NCBI GenBank assembly: GCA_903909815.1 | Contig: CAIVXG010000047.1 | Location: 1 to 64,000 of the forward strand | DNA: 64,000 nt | Origin: an uncultured beta proteobacterium | GTDB taxonomy: Bacteria > Pseudomonadota > Gammaproteobacteria > Burkholderiales > Burkholderiaceae_C | Direction of reading: 5' to 3' | Part shown: one piece after another, positions 8,225 to 17,535 of the stretch | Position numbering within the stretch: position 1 is the first letter of the stretch | Layout of the letters: the number at the start of each line of letters is the position of its first letter | Translations under genes and position numbers: made by a program | Notes under the pieces: generated by a model | Database searches by the model: none | The model's input: only the letters and a program-made list of their open reading frames with translations | Told to the model about the DNA's origin: nothing

Positions 8225-9822
8225 CTTGGCTCGACTTGCAATGCGCGCAGCTTAAAACGCTGAATCTTGCCGGTGGCGGTCTTGGGCAATTCATCAATGA
8301 ATTCGATGAGGCGGGGGTATTTGTAGGGCGCCAGCCTGTCCTTGACGAAGCTCTTGAGCTCTTCCTCGCTCACCTGAGCGCCCGACTTGCGCACGACAAA
8401 GGCCTTGGTCTTGGTCAGGCCATCGGCGTCGATCAGTCCCACCACTGCGGCCTCCAGCACTGCGGAGTGCTGCACCAGCGTGGCTTCGACCTCGAACGGC
8501 GACACGTAGATGCCACTGACCTTGAGCATGTCGTCGCTGCGACCGGAGTAGGTATAGCTGCCGTCGGCATTGCGCACGTATTTGTCACCGCTCTTGGTCC
8601 AGCCCCCCTGAAAGGTGTCGCGCGTCTTCTCCCTGTTGCCCCAGTACATCATGGCCGCAGACGGCCCCTGGATGTACAGGTCACCGGTTTCTCCGTCGGC
8701 CACGGGGAGGTTGTCGTCGCCGCGCAATTCGACCACATAGCCCGGCACCGGCCAGCCGGTCGTGCCGTAGCGCACCCGTCCCGGCGCATTCGACAGGAAG
8801 ATGTGCAGCATCTCGGTGGAACCTATGCCGTCGATCACTTCAATGCCGAAATGTGCGCTGAAGCGCTGACCCAGTTCCGCCGGCAGGGCTTCCCCCGCCG
8901 AGGATGCCAGGCGCAGCGCTGTGTCCTTGGCGTCGGGCAGCTTGGGCGACGCCAGCATCCCGGCAAAACCTGTGGGCGCACCGAAGAAAACCGTCGGCCT
9001 GACTTGGCCGACGTGGCCCAGCCAGCGCTTGAAGGTCGCTTCGGGCGTGGGTCGTTCGGCCATGAGGATGGTGGTGGCACCCACGCTCAGCGGAAAACTC
9101 AAGCCGTTGCCCAGGCCGTAGGCGAAGAACAGTTTGGCCGCTGAAAAGCAGACGTCGTTTTCCTGCAGATCCAGCACGCCCTTGCCATAAAGCTCTGCCG
9201 TCCAATAGGGATTGGCATGCGAATGCACCGTGCCCTTGGGGCGGCCCGTGGAACCGGAGGAGTAGAGCCAGAAACCGGGGTCGTCCGCGTGCGTGGCAGC
9301 GGGTTTTTGCATCGGCGTGTAGGCGCGCAGAAAGCTCTCGAACTCTGCCTCGCCGGGGTGCAATGGGACCTCGGGGTGCGACACGATGACCTTGTGCACT
9401 TCGTGGTCGGACTTGACCATGCCCGCGTTCAGCACCGGCAGCAAGGCACCGGACACGAGCACGATTTGCGCCCGGGAATGCTCCAGCATGAAGGCGTAAT
9501 CCTCGGCAGTGAGCAGCGTGTTCACCGCCACCGGCACCAGGCCTGCATACATTGCGCCCAGGAAACTCACCGGCCAGTCGTTGCAGTCGTGCATCAGGAC
9601 CAGCACGCGCTCCTCGCGCTTGACCCCGAGCGAGCGCAGACCTTCAGCCATGTGCCGCACGCGATCATCGAGCGCCGCGAAGCTCAGTGTTCCCCCGTCG
9701 TCGATGAAGGCGACCTTGTCCGGGCGCTGCGTGTTCAGCTGCAGCAGGTGCTGGGCGAAGTTGAATAGCTCCGGGGGCGGCTGCACCTCGGTCGATGGAT
9801 TGGCGGGCGTGGCTGCGTTCAT
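8221..9822 (-). CDS. bclA: Benzoate-CoA ligase (AMP-forming)
   Basis: 533 residues from the ATG at 9822 (MNAATPANP). AMP-binding signature YSSGSTGRPKGTVHSH, adenylate motif YGTTGWPVPGY, the SGRSDDMLKVSGIYVSP hinge, and the conserved lysine in ELPKTATGKIQR. N-terminal FNFAQHLLQ and overall length fit the benzoate-CoA ligase family (BclA/BzdA/BadA), which converts benzoate, ATP and CoA to benzoyl-CoA in the cytoplasm. It is not at the end of the bzd operon as in Azoarcus CIB (bzdA) but in a divergent operon with its importer. The TGKIQR lysine is the kind of site acetylated in related ligases. Confidence 0.9.
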   Translation of the reverse strand: MNAATPANPSTEVQPPPELFNFAQHLLQLNTQRPDKVAFIDDGGTLSFAALDDRVRHMAEGLRSLGVKREERVLVLMHDCNDWPVSFLGAMYAGLVPVAVNTLLTAEDYAFMLEHSRAQIVLVSGALLPVLNAGMVKSDHEVHKVIVSHPEVPLHPGEAEFESFLRAYTPMQKPAATHADDPGFWLYSSGSTGRPKGTVHSHANPYWTAELYGKGVLDLQENDVCFSAAKLFFAYGLGNGLSFPLSVGATTILMAERPTPEATFKRWLGHVGQVRPTVFFGAPTGFAGMLASPKLPDAKDTALRLASSAGEALPAELGQRFSAHFGIEVIDGIGSTEMLHIFLSNAPGRVRYGTTGWPVPGYVVELRGDDNLPVADGETGDLYIQGPSAAMMYWGNREKTRDTFQGGWTKSGDKYVRNADGSYTYSGRSDDMLKVSGIYVSPFEVEATLVQHSAVLEAAVVGLIDADGLTKTKAFVVRKSGAQVSEEELKSFVKDRLAPYKYPRLIEFIDELPKTATGKIQRFKLRALQVEPR

Positions 9823-9992
9823 GGCAATCTCCGATGGGTACTCAGTGCGGCAACTTGAATCAAGTGGCGCTGCAATGTGCCAGCACCGCGGTGCTGGCCT
9901 GAACCGCGCTGCGCCGGTGGTAAAGGCCCAGGGCACGGCCCCCACCAAGCTCGCCGCCCAAGTGATTTAGAAGCGATTCGGTCATGGGGTTC

Positions 9993-10460
9993 TCATACGG
10001 GCGTAAAGGCGATGCTGCCCTGGGGCAGCAGGTACAGCACGAGGGCGCGTCCACCGCTGACGGTGGGGCGGTGTGCGCTGCCCGGCGGGCAGACCAGCCA
10101 GCCGGCACCGCGCCCGTCAAACTGCGCAGCTTCGTCCAGCGGCATGATGAGGTCGATCTCGCCAAGCGGGTGCGCGTGGTGCGGGCCGGCGATGTCCTTC
10201 ATATCGACCACATCGACCGAGAAACCCGCGAGGTCCTCTGCCGGCTTGAAGATGCGGCCGTAGCGGATGCCGCCGCCTTCACGGTTGGCCAGCCAGCCTG
10301 CAGCGACGCCCTCTTCGCAGCTCTGTTTCAGACGCGCGTAAGTCGCGCTGCCGGCACCATGTTCGGCGTTCAGCCAAGCGTCCAGTTGTGCATCAAGTAC
10401 GCGCCCTGCAAGCTTTGCGCTCATTTCAACGATCTGTTGACGAAATTCGGTGGATGGCAT
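9993..10460 (-). CDS. DUF4863 family protein, first gene of the benzoate uptake/activation operon
   Basis: 155 residues from the ATG at 10460 (MPSTEFRQQ), which has a GGAGAC ribosome site just upstream. The C-terminal half looks cupin-like: HHAHPLGEIDLIMP, then GWLVCPPGSAHRPTV. The family accompanies benzoate-CoA ligase genes in benzoate clusters, but no activity is established to my knowledge. It lies 170 bases upstream of bclA; that gap shows no gene. It may be a metal-binding accessory or sensor protein; function unknown. Confidence 0.75.
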   Translation of the reverse strand: MPSTEFRQQIVEMSAKLAGRVLDAQLDAWLNAEHGAGSATYARLKQSCEEGVAAGWLANREGGGIRYGRIFKPAEDLAGFSVDVVDMKDIAGPHHAHPLGEIDLIMPLDEAAQFDGRGAGWLVCPPGSAHRPTVSGGRALVLYLLPQGSIAFTPV

Positions 10461-10556
10461 TTGACGGTCTCCTTGTTCCTGCCTCGGCGAATTGTCGTCG
10501 AAACATGAAATATCATGCAACTTTTGGACCTTAGTTCATGCCATCGCCTGAGTCAA

Positions 10557-10570
10557 GCAATATATTGCAT
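10557..10570. promoter_or_regulatory. Palindrome GCAATATATTGC, candidate BzdR-type operator of the bclA operon
   Basis: A perfect 12-base palindrome (10557-10568) lies about 100 bases upstream of the DUF4863 start. Its right side, ATATATTGCAT, matches the repeat unit before bzdN (ATATATCGCAT and ATATAGTGCAT) with one mismatch each. A further ATATCATGCA lies at 10510-10519. BzdR-family operators are built around TGCA cores, so shared control of ligase and reductase is plausible. This is sequence inference only. Confidence 0.5.
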
Positions 10571-10621
10571 TGTTCGGGTAAGACCTTAGTTGTTACGCGT
10601 CGCCAGAGCCTCAGCCAGCGG

Positions 10622-11815
10622 TCATGAGAACGCCGCGATGCCGGTCTGGGCCCGACCCAGGATCAGCGCATGGATGTCGTGCGTACCTTCATAGGTGTTC
10701 ACCACTTCCAGGTTCACCAGATGGCGCGCCACACCGAACTCGTCCGAGATGCCGTTGCCGCCCATCATGTCGCGCGCCAGCCGCGCCACGTCCAGCGCCT
10801 TGCCGCACGAGTTGCGCTTGAGCAGCGAGGTGAGTTCCACCGACGCGGTCCCTTCGTCCTTCATGCGGCCCAGGCGCAGGCAGCCCTGCAGGCCCAGGGC
10901 GATCTCGGTCTGCATGTCTGCGAGCTTCTTCTGGATCAGCTGGTTCGCCGCCAGCGGGCGGCCGAACTGCTTGCGGTCCATCACGTAGTGACGGGCCCGG
11001 TGCCAGCAGTCTTCGGCCGCGCCCAGGGCGCCCCAGGCGATGCCGTAGCGCGCCGAGTTAAGGCAGGTGAACGGGCCCTTAAGTCCTTGGACCTCGGGGA
11101 AGGCGTTCTCCTCCGGGCAGAACACGCCGTCCATGACGATCTCGCCGGTGATAGAGGCACGCAACCCCACCTTGCCGTGGATTGCCGGGGCGGTGAGGCC
11201 CGCCATGCCTTTCTCCAGCACGAAGCCCCGGATCGGACCCAGCTGGCCGCTGGCGCTGACCTCCTTGGCCCAGACCACGAAGACGTCGGCGATTGGGCTG
11301 TTGGAGATCCACATCTTGGAGCCCGAGAGCTTGTAGCCGCCGGCAACCCTGTGTGCGCGGCACGCCATCGAGCCGGGATCGGAGCCATGGTCGGGTTCGG
11401 TCAGGCCAAAGCATCCTATCGATTCGCCGGTGGCCAGTTTCGGCAGATATTTCTGGCGCTGGCCCTCGGTGCCAAACTCGAAGATGGGCACCATCACCAG
11501 CGAGCTTTGTACGCTCATCATGGAACGGTAGCCGGAATCGACGCGCTCCACTTCGCGCGCGATCAGCCCGTAGGCCACGTAGTTCAGGCCCGGGCCGCCG
11601 TAGGCTTCAGGCGTGGTCGGTCCCAGCAGGCCCAACTCACCCATTTCACGAAAGATGCTGGCATCGGTCTGCTCGTTGCGAAAGGCCTGGAGCACACGCG
11701 GCTGCAGCCTGTCCTGACAGTAGGCCTCGGCGGCCTTGCGCACCATGCGCTCGTCATCGCTCAGTTGTTGCTCCAGCAGGAACGGGTCCTGCCATTGAAA
11801 TGCTGCGTGTGCCAT
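10622..11815 (-). CDS. gcdH: Glutaryl-CoA dehydrogenase
   Basis: 397 residues from the ATG at 11815 ([11 protein letters not shown]). An acyl-CoA dehydrogenase with the GcdH-specific segments [31 protein letters not shown], and [11 protein letters not shown]. The catalytic Glu lies in [17 protein letters not shown]. It oxidises and decarboxylates glutaryl-CoA to crotonyl-CoA, the lower-pathway step after benzoyl-CoA ring opening. A LysR-type gene is divergent, as with gcdH/gcdR pairs in Azoarcus. It is separated from the downstream DUF4863 gene by 161 bases carrying a probable promoter and operator. Confidence 0.93.
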   Translation of the reverse strand: MAHAAFQWQDPFLLEQQLSDDERMVRKAAEAYCQDRLQPRVLQAFRNEQTDASIFREMGELGLLGPTTPEAYGGPGLNYVAYGLIAREVERVDSGYRSMMSVQSSLVMVPIFEFGTEGQRQKYLPKLATGESIGCFGLTEPDHGSDPGSMACRAHRVAGGYKLSGSKMWISNSPIADVFVVWAKEVSASGQLGPIRGFVLEKGMAGLTAPAIHGKVGLRASITGEIVMDGVFCPEENAFPEVQGLKGPFTCLNSARYGIAWGALGAAEDCWHRARHYVMDRKQFGRPLAANQLIQKKLADMQTEIALGLQGCLRLGRMKDEGTASVELTSLLKRNSCGKALDVARLARDMMGGNGISDEFGVARHLVNLEVVNTYEGTHDIHALILGRAQTGIAAFS

Positions 11816-11900
11816 GGCGGTTCTCCAGAATTTGAAAGCGGGGCGCAGAGTCGGCTCCCGGGCCATCGTAGTGCTCACCTGAGTCTGAAGGCAAACGATG

Positions 11901-11923
11901 AATAGTCATGCAGTTATGCTATT
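11901..11923. promoter_or_regulatory. Imperfect palindrome between gcdH and its LysR gene
   Basis: Arms AATAGTCAT and ATGCTATT face each other across a short GCAGTT centre, with a single-base bulge. It lies in the AT-rich 186-base divergent intergenic region. The dyad shape and position fit a LysR-type operator serving gcdH and the regulator. Confidence 0.45.
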
Positions 11924-12001
11924 TATTAATATTTAGTCCTAATTGAAGTCAAAATAGCCCACAAATTCCTCTTAAAGCTGAAATTTTTTCATTTTTGAAA
12001 A

Positions 12002-12907
12002 ATGCGCAGAAAAATCCCTTCACTGCAGGCACTGGCATGTTTCGAAGCCGCGGCACGGCACGAGAGTTACACCCGCGCTGCTCAGGAACTGGCCTTGACC
12101 CAGGGTGCCGTGTCGCGACAGATCTCGGTGCTGGAAGAGTTCCTGGGGGTGGCCCTGTTCCGCCGCACCCGGCATGGCGTGCTGCTGACCGGGCGCGGCA
12201 GCGAATACTTGAACCAGGTCACGCCCCGCCTGCAGGGTCTGGAACAGGACACCCTGGACTGCATGTCCAGCCGGGGCCAAGGCGGCATCATCCACCTCGC
12301 TGCGGTTCCCACTTTCGCTACGCGCTGGCTGATTCCGCGCCTGCCACGGCTGAAGCTGGCGCACCCGCAAATCACCGTCCATATCGATACGCGGACCCGC
12401 CCTTTCATGTTCGCCGAGACGGCCTTTGACGCCGCCCTTTATGCGGGAACACCGGAACAAGTGAGCAACTGGGCGGGTACGCGGGCCACCCGTCTGATGG
12501 GCGAAGTTGTGGTGCCGGTTTGCAGTCCGCGGTTTCTCGACCGGCGTCGCCACCTCACGCCCGAGACCATGGCGCTGCTGCCCTTGCTGCAGCAAAGCAC
12601 CCGCCCTGCGGGCTGGCGCCAATGGTTTGACGCGGCTGGCGTGACAGCACCGAATGCCCTCGCCGGTGCGCGTTACGAGCTCTTTTCCATGACCGCTGCA
12701 GCCGCAGCACAGGGCCTGGGTCTGGCCCTGGTGCCGCGCATGCTGATCGAGGACGAACTGGCGCGCGGCGAGCTGGTGGTGGCGTGCGAGCGAGCGCTGC
12801 GCGGTGAGCGCGCCTACTACCTGGTGACACCGGAACGCGCCGACGAACGCATGTCCATACAGACTTTTCGTGATTGGTTGCAGCAAGCCGCACAGGACAC
12901 GTCCTGA
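12002..12907 (+). CDS. gcdR: LysR-type regulator of gcdH (GcdR/GcvA-like)
   Basis: 301 residues. The N-terminal winged helix has IPSLQALACFEAAARHESYTRAAQEL and LTQGAVSRQI, typical of the GcvA branch of LysR regulators. The C-terminal effector domain contains LAAVPTFATRWLIPRLP. It is transcribed divergently from gcdH across an AT-rich region with a palindrome. Divergent LysR/gcdH pairs respond to glutarate or glutaryl-CoA in related organisms; the effector here is not visible from sequence. Confidence 0.8.
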   Translation: MRRKIPSLQALACFEAAARHESYTRAAQELALTQGAVSRQISVLEEFLGVALFRRTRHGVLLTGRGSEYLNQVTPRLQGLEQDTLDCMSSRGQGGIIHLAAVPTFATRWLIPRLPRLKLAHPQITVHIDTRTRPFMFAETAFDAALYAGTPEQVSNWAGTRATRLMGEVVVPVCSPRFLDRRRHLTPETMALLPLLQQSTRPAGWRQWFDAAGVTAPNALAGARYELFSMTAAAAAQGLGLALVPRMLIEDELARGELVVACERALRGERAYYLVTPERADERMSIQTFRDWLQQAAQDTS

Positions 12908-13033
12908 ACTGGCTGTGGGCAACAAGGCCTGGTTGCTGCGCCACACCGGGCCTGAGCGACAATGTCCCATCCTTCACCGGGCCCAAAACGCAGGCCATGG
13001 AAAACCTGGTGCGGACCCGACACGTTTGGATTT

Positions 13034-13918
13034 ATGACCAGCAAGCCTTTGGAAAACACCTCGATGCCACGCCTGCCGGACGACAGCAGCGAATACCTGC
13101 ACGCCTTGGGCGAACACATTCGTGACCTGCGTGTGCGCCGCGGCATGACCCGCGCCATCCTGGCACGCGATTCGGGCGTGTCGCTGCGCTACCTGGCGCA
13201 ACTCGAAGCCGGTGAGGGCAACATCTCCATACTGCGCCTGCGCCAAGTGGCGCAGGCCATGGCCATGCCGTTGGAAGAGGTCATTCGGGTAGGGCCTGAG
13301 CAGGCCGCTGAACTGACGCTGTTGGGGCAGTTTCTGGCCCGCCTTTCACCAGCGCAACTGGTCGAGGCCCGAACTCTGCTGGGCAGTGCCTTCGAGCAAA
13401 AGAACCGGCGTAACCGAATTGCCCTCGTGGGCCTGCGCGGGGCCGGGAAGACCAGTCTTGGCAAACGAGTTGCAGCGCAACTGAATGTTCCCTTCATCGA
13501 ACTCGCCGACGTGATCGAGCAGATTGCCGGAGTGCCGCTGTCGGAGGTGTTTTCCCTTTACGGGCAGTCCGCCTACCGGCGCTACGAGCGGCGCTCGCTG
13601 GAGTGGTTGGTGGAAACGCATGAAAGCTTCGTGCTGTCCACGGGCGGCAGCATTTCCACCGAACCGGCCACCTTTGACGAACTGCTGACCACGTGCTACA
13701 CGGTCTGGCTGCGGGCCAGTCCATCAGATCACATGGCCAGGGTCGTGGCTCAGGGCGACCAACGTCCCATGGGCGACAACCGGGAGGCGATGCAGGATCT
13801 CGAACGCATCCTGATCGGGCGCGAACCCATGTACCGCAAGGCCGATGCGATCGTGAACACCTCAGGGCTCGACATTGAGCAAAGCCTGGCCGAGCTGCTG
13901 AAACAGATCGCCGCCTGA
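13034..13918 (+). CDS. bzdR: BzdR-type repressor: XRE helix-turn-helix fused to shikimate-kinase-like domain
   Basis: 294 residues from the ATG at 13034 (MTSKPLEN). Alternative starts are 12962 and 13064, and no ribosome site decides between them. Residues about 20-80 form the XRE helix-turn-helix (IRDLRVRRGMTRAILARDSGVSLRYL). A linker follows, then a shikimate-kinase-like domain with P-loop GLRGAGKTSLGKR. This fusion is the hallmark of BzdR/BoxR, which repress benzoate genes until benzoyl-CoA binds the kinase-like domain. It lies directly upstream of bzdN in the same direction, as in Azoarcus CIB. Confidence 0.92.
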   Translation: MTSKPLENTSMPRLPDDSSEYLHALGEHIRDLRVRRGMTRAILARDSGVSLRYLAQLEAGEGNISILRLRQVAQAMAMPLEEVIRVGPEQAAELTLLGQFLARLSPAQLVEARTLLGSAFEQKNRRNRIALVGLRGAGKTSLGKRVAAQLNVPFIELADVIEQIAGVPLSEVFSLYGQSAYRRYERRSLEWLVETHESFVLSTGGSISTEPATFDELLTTCYTVWLRASPSDHMARVVAQGDQRPMGDNREAMQDLERILIGREPMYRKADAIVNTSGLDIEQSLAELLKQIAA

Positions 13919-13920
13919 AA

Positions 13921-13937
13921 CGGGAAACCATTTCCCG
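13921..13937. terminator. Hairpin just after bzdR
   Basis: Perfect inverted repeat CGGGAAA - CCA - TTTCCCG, two bases after the bzdR stop. No T-run follows. It would separate bzdR transcription from the bzdN promoter downstream. Confidence 0.55.
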
Positions 13938-14078
13938 ACGCCTGCCTGCCGCGACAGCAGGCCAGCCTTGGCGCGCAGTCGCGACCGATGCGACAGACAG
14001 CTCCAGTTAAGCCTCATACCCATTCGAGCGGTTCGGCATCGGGGTTTTCACTGACACCGACAAGCAATACGAGTTTTG

Positions 14079-14092
14079 TTGCGCCAAATCAA
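14079..14092. promoter_or_regulatory. Candidate FNR/AcpR-type site before bzdN
   Basis: TTGCG-CCAA-ATCAA compares with the FNR consensus TTGAT-N4-ATCAA: perfect right half, three of five bases in the left half. The bzd promoter of Azoarcus CIB is activated by the FNR-like regulator AcpR, so such a site is expected here. The distance to a start of transcription cannot be fixed from sequence. Confidence 0.4.
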
Positions 14093-14122
14093 ATCTTCGC
14101 CTATTTCCGAGAAAAAGGTGCG

Positions 14123-14172
14123 ATATATCGCATCTTGAGCTATATAGTGCATGACAGGCGATATAGTGCATG
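14123..14172. promoter_or_regulatory. Three operator-like units at exact 19-bp period in the bzdN promoter
   Basis: ATATATCGCAT at 14123, ATATAGTGCAT at 14142 and ATATAGTGCAT at 14161 begin exactly 19 bases apart; the last two agree over 12 bases (ATATAGTGCATG). The first unit is also the right part of the palindrome GCGATATATCGC (14120-14131). The array sits 48-97 bases before the bzdN start and its unit recurs before the bclA operon. It is the best candidate for BzdR binding. Confidence 0.65.
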
Positions 14173-14219
14173 CCATGATGTTTGGCCGGCCAGACTGACT
14201 TGCGAACAAGGAGACTTCG

Positions 14220-15359
14220 ATGAGCGACGGTTTATTTGACCAGTTCAAGGGCTGGTACGAAAAGCGGCATGACTACGCTAAGGACTGGAAGCAGCGCACG
14301 GGCGGCCAGGTGGTGGCCACGATGTGCACTTACACGGCCGAGGAGTTGCTGATCGCGGCCGGCATGCTGCCGGTTCGGGTGCTCGGAGCGCACGAGCCGC
14401 AAAACGTCACCGAACCGCATATCTTTGGCATGTTCTGCCCCTTCTGCCGCGACTCGCTGGCACAGGGACTGCTCGGACGCTTCGACTATTGCGACGGCGT
14501 GACGCTGACGCAGTCGTGCATACAGTACCGCCAGACCTTCAGCTCCTGGCGCACCAATGTTCCCAGCGTGCAGTGGGACTATTACGTCCCCATGCCCAAC
14601 GAGGTGCAGTCGGTCCATGCCCGCAAAGCACACCATGCCGAACTGCAGTCGTTTCGCATCTTCCTGCAAGCGCTGACCGGCAAGGAGCTGACCGATGCCA
14701 AGCTGAAGGAGGCACTGGCCGTGGTGGACGAGAACCGCCGCCTGTTGCGCGAATTGTTCGAGTACCGCAAGGCCACCGATCCCCAGGTCAGCGGCGTGGA
14801 GGCCATCTACGCTTCACTCACGGCGCAGTTTGTCGACAAGCGCGAACACAATGAGGAGCTCAAGCGCGTGCTGGCCAAGCTACCCAATCGCGGTCTGGTG
14901 CGCCCTGAAGGAGTGCGCTTCATGACCATCGGTTCGGAGAACGACGACATCGCCTTCATGGCCATGGTCGAGTCGGTGGGCTCCACCATCGTGATCGATG
15001 ACCAGTGTTCCGGTACGCGCTATTTCTGGAACGAGTCCAAACCCGACGAGGACGTGATAAAGGCCATCGCCGACCGCTACTGCGACCGGCCGGCCTGCCC
15101 GACCAAGGACTACCCCAGCCACACGCGCTTCGACCACGTTCTGGGCCTGGCCAAGGAGTTCAACGCACGCGCCGCGATCTTCTTGCAGCAGAAATTCTGC
15201 GACCCGCACGAAGGGGACTACCCGGATCTGAAACGGCACCTCGAATCCAACGGAATCCCGACGCTGTTCCTCGAATTCGACATCACCAACCCGATCGGGC
15301 CGTTCCGTATCCGGGTCGAGGCTTTCCTCGAAACGATGAGCGAAGAAGACCTTTTCTGA
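14220..15359 (+). CDS. bzdN: Benzoyl-CoA reductase subunit BzdN (BcrC-like)
   Basis: 379 residues of the 2-hydroxyacyl-CoA dehydratase D-component family. N-terminal [21 protein letters not shown] and the cysteine pair FCPFCRD are typical. Further cysteines, including [10 protein letters not shown], are candidate [4Fe-4S] ligands. With BzdO it forms the ring-reducing half of the ATP-dependent class I benzoyl-CoA reductase, which produces cyclohexa-1,5-diene-1-carbonyl-CoA. Start ATG 14220 is preceded by AAGGAG. First gene of a long operon in the order known from Azoarcus CIB. Confidence 0.94.
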   Translation: MSDGLFDQFKGWYEKRHDYAKDWKQRTGGQVVATMCTYTAEELLIAAGMLPVRVLGAHEPQNVTEPHIFGMFCPFCRDSLAQGLLGRFDYCDGVTLTQSCIQYRQTFSSWRTNVPSVQWDYYVPMPNEVQSVHARKAHHAELQSFRIFLQALTGKELTDAKLKEALAVVDENRRLLRELFEYRKATDPQVSGVEAIYASLTAQFVDKREHNEELKRVLAKLPNRGLVRPEGVRFMTIGSENDDIAFMAMVESVGSTIVIDDQCSGTRYFWNESKPDEDVIKAIADRYCDRPACPTKDYPSHTRFDHVLGLAKEFNARAAIFLQQKFCDPHEGDYPDLKRHLESNGIPTLFLEFDITNPIGPFRIRVEAFLETMSEEDLF

Positions 15360-15379
15360 ATCCACGGGAGACACAGTCC

Positions 15380-16684
15380 ATGCACAACAAATACCCAACC
15401 GAGCCGCTGAAGCTCTGGAAAAAAGCCAAGGAACTGCGCGAGCAGTACTACCTGAACTACGCCAAGGCCAAGGACAACGGCGGCCTGCGCTGGTCAGGCT
15501 CGGCCTGGGCGCTCGACGCCTTGCCTGCGGGGCTGGGGGAAGATGTCTTCTCGCTCACCGGAGAACCCTACGCTGCGGCCATTTCGCACGACCGCAAGTT
15601 CGCCAAGGAATGCATGGATGCGGCCGAATCCTACGGTTTTGCGCGCGACCTGTGCTCCTACATGCGCATTTACTGGGGCGGCATGCACCTGGACAAATAC
15701 CTGTTCGGCGGCAAATTTCCCAAGCCCGACTTTATCTTCCAGACCCAAATCTGTTGCTCGCACTCCAAGTGGTACCAGCACGTCTCAACAGTCGAGCAGG
15801 TGCCCCAGTTTTACGTCGATGTGGGGGTCGGGCCCTACAAGGACATGACCGACGCCCGCCTGGACTACGTGGTCGGACAGCTCAACGAGGGTATCGAATT
15901 TCTGGAGAAATCCACGGGCCGAAAGTTCGACGACGAGCTGTTCATCAAGGCCGTGAAAAACGAAATGCGCTCCACCAGCCGCTGGGCCGACATCTGCGCG
16001 CTGAACAAAGTCAAGCCCGCGCCGCTGGACGAGAAGACCATGTACTCGCTGTACGTGCTGGCGACGCTGTCCAAGTCGTCGCAATGGTGCGCCGACTTCT
16101 ACGACGAGTTGTACGACGAAGTCAAGGACCGGGTCGCGCGCGGCATCGCTGCCGTGCCAAATGAGACCGTGCGCATGATGTCGGACACGCAACCACCCTG
16201 GTCCTTCCTGAAGATCTTTCGCTACCTCGAGACCTTTGGCGCGGTTTCCATAGGCTCGCTCTACACCTTCGCACTCGAAGGCATCTGGGAGACGAAGGAA
16301 GACGGCAGTTGGGGTGGCCGCACCCTGCCCTGGGACAAGGGCATCGCCATGGACGACAGACAAACCGTGCTGCGCCTGTATGCCGACTGGAATCTGTCCA
16401 AGCCCCAATGGCAGCACTTTTACGATCCGCGCCTGAAGACGGAGATGATGTTGCGCATCGTCAAGGAGTGGCAGGTCGACGGCGTCATGCTGCACCTGAA
16501 CCGCGGCTGCGAGGGCCTGTCCATGGGCATCATGGAAAACCGCATGGGCATTGCCAAGGCGGGCGTTCCCATCATGACCTACGAAGGCAACATGGGCGAC
16601 GAGCGCGAGTTCGACGAAGTACGCACACAGGCGCGCGTCGATGCCTTCATGGAGCAGCTGGGCCTCAGGCGCCAGGCTGCCTGA
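15380..16684 (+). CDS. bzdO: Benzoyl-CoA reductase subunit BzdO (BcrB-like)
   Basis: 434 residues from ATG 15380 ([11 protein letters not shown]); the open frame extends upstream over bzdN but is not coding there. It belongs to the same 2-hydroxyacyl-CoA dehydratase family as BzdN. The segments [13 protein letters not shown] and [18 protein letters not shown] carry the conserved cysteines for iron-sulfur binding. Partner of BzdN in the catalytic half. It starts 20 bases after bzdN. Confidence 0.94.
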   Translation: MHNKYPTEPLKLWKKAKELREQYYLNYAKAKDNGGLRWSGSAWALDALPAGLGEDVFSLTGEPYAAAISHDRKFAKECMDAAESYGFARDLCSYMRIYWGGMHLDKYLFGGKFPKPDFIFQTQICCSHSKWYQHVSTVEQVPQFYVDVGVGPYKDMTDARLDYVVGQLNEGIEFLEKSTGRKFDDELFIKAVKNEMRSTSRWADICALNKVKPAPLDEKTMYSLYVLATLSKSSQWCADFYDELYDEVKDRVARGIAAVPNETVRMMSDTQPPWSFLKIFRYLETFGAVSIGSLYTFALEGIWETKEDGSWGGRTLPWDKGIAMDDRQTVLRLYADWNLSKPQWQHFYDPRLKTEMMLRIVKEWQVDGVMLHLNRGCEGLSMGIMENRMGIAKAGVPIMTYEGNMGDEREFDEVRTQARVDAFMEQLGLRRQAA

Positions 16685-16707
16685 CCCCTACCTGCAAGGA
16701 GACAAAG

Positions 16708-17517
16708 ATGATTACCGCTGGCATAGACATGGGTTCACGCACCGTCAAGGTCGTGTTGCTCGAAGAAATCAACGTGGAGGGCGCGCCTCAACTGAAGTAC
16801 AAGTTGAGGAAGGCGCACATCATGATGCCGGGCGACCTCGACCCGGATCAGGCTGCCGAAAAGGTCTACGACGACGCGCTGGCTGCGGTCGGACTGACGC
16901 GCGACCAGATCGCGGCCGTGTTCGCTACCGGCGCTGGGCGAAAACAGGTTGCCTTCTCGACGGAGGGAATCACTGAGATGACCGCCGGCGCCAAAGGCGC
17001 GTCCTACATGTACCCCCTTGCGCGCACCGTGGTCGATGTGGGCGCCGAAGAGGGACGCGGCATGAAGACCGACGCGCAGGGGCGCGCCATCGACTTCGCG
17101 GGCAATGAGAAATGCGCAGCCGGCGCGGGCTCCTTTGCCGAAGCCATGTCGCGCGCACTGCAGATGACGCTGCAGGAATTTGGCGACGCCAGCCTGCTTT
17201 CCGACAAGACCATCCCCATGAACGCCCAGTGCACGGTTTTCGCCGAGTCTGAAGTGGTGTCGCTGATCCACTCGGCCACACCCAAGAACGACATCGCCAA
17301 GGCCGTACTCGACGCCGTGGCCAGCCGGGTCTGCGCCATGGTGCGGCGCGTCGGCATCGAGGGAGAAGTGGTGTTGATCGGCGGCATGGTGCACAACGCC
17401 GGCTTTGTCCAGTCACTAAAGAACGCCATGGGCGTGGACGCGATATCTCTGCCCGACATGCCCGAGTACATCAGCGCGCTGGGCTGCGCACTGATCGCCG
17501 CCGAGCGTCAGCACTGA
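16708..17517 (+). CDS. bzdP: Benzoyl-CoA reductase ATPase subunit BzdP
   Basis: 269-residue ASKHA-type ATPase (BadF/BadG/BcrA/BcrD family). Phosphate loops are AGIDMGSRTVKVV and VVDVGAEEGRG. The cysteines in GNEKCAAGAG (C136) and NAQCTVFAESE (C175) would bridge one [4Fe-4S] cluster with the partner subunit. With BzdQ it forms the electron-activating module that couples ATP hydrolysis to electron transfer. The short length fits Azoarcus-type BzdP; Thauera-type BcrA is roughly 440 residues. AAGGAG precedes the ATG. Confidence 0.92.
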   Translation: MITAGIDMGSRTVKVVLLEEINVEGAPQLKYKLRKAHIMMPGDLDPDQAAEKVYDDALAAVGLTRDQIAAVFATGAGRKQVAFSTEGITEMTAGAKGASYMYPLARTVVDVGAEEGRGMKTDAQGRAIDFAGNEKCAAGAGSFAEAMSRALQMTLQEFGDASLLSDKTIPMNAQCTVFAESEVVSLIHSATPKNDIAKAVLDAVASRVCAMVRRVGIEGEVVLIGGMVHNAGFVQSLKNAMGVDAISLPDMPEYISALGCALIAAERQH

Positions 17518-17535
17518 ACGAACAAGGAGCATGAA

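Noticed and set aside
2856-10460. Aerobic box pathway (boxABC) next to the benzoate-CoA ligase
   Set aside because: The operon has the accessory genes often seen with box clusters (DUF4863, hydrolase, liv), but no boxA, boxB or boxC sequence is present.
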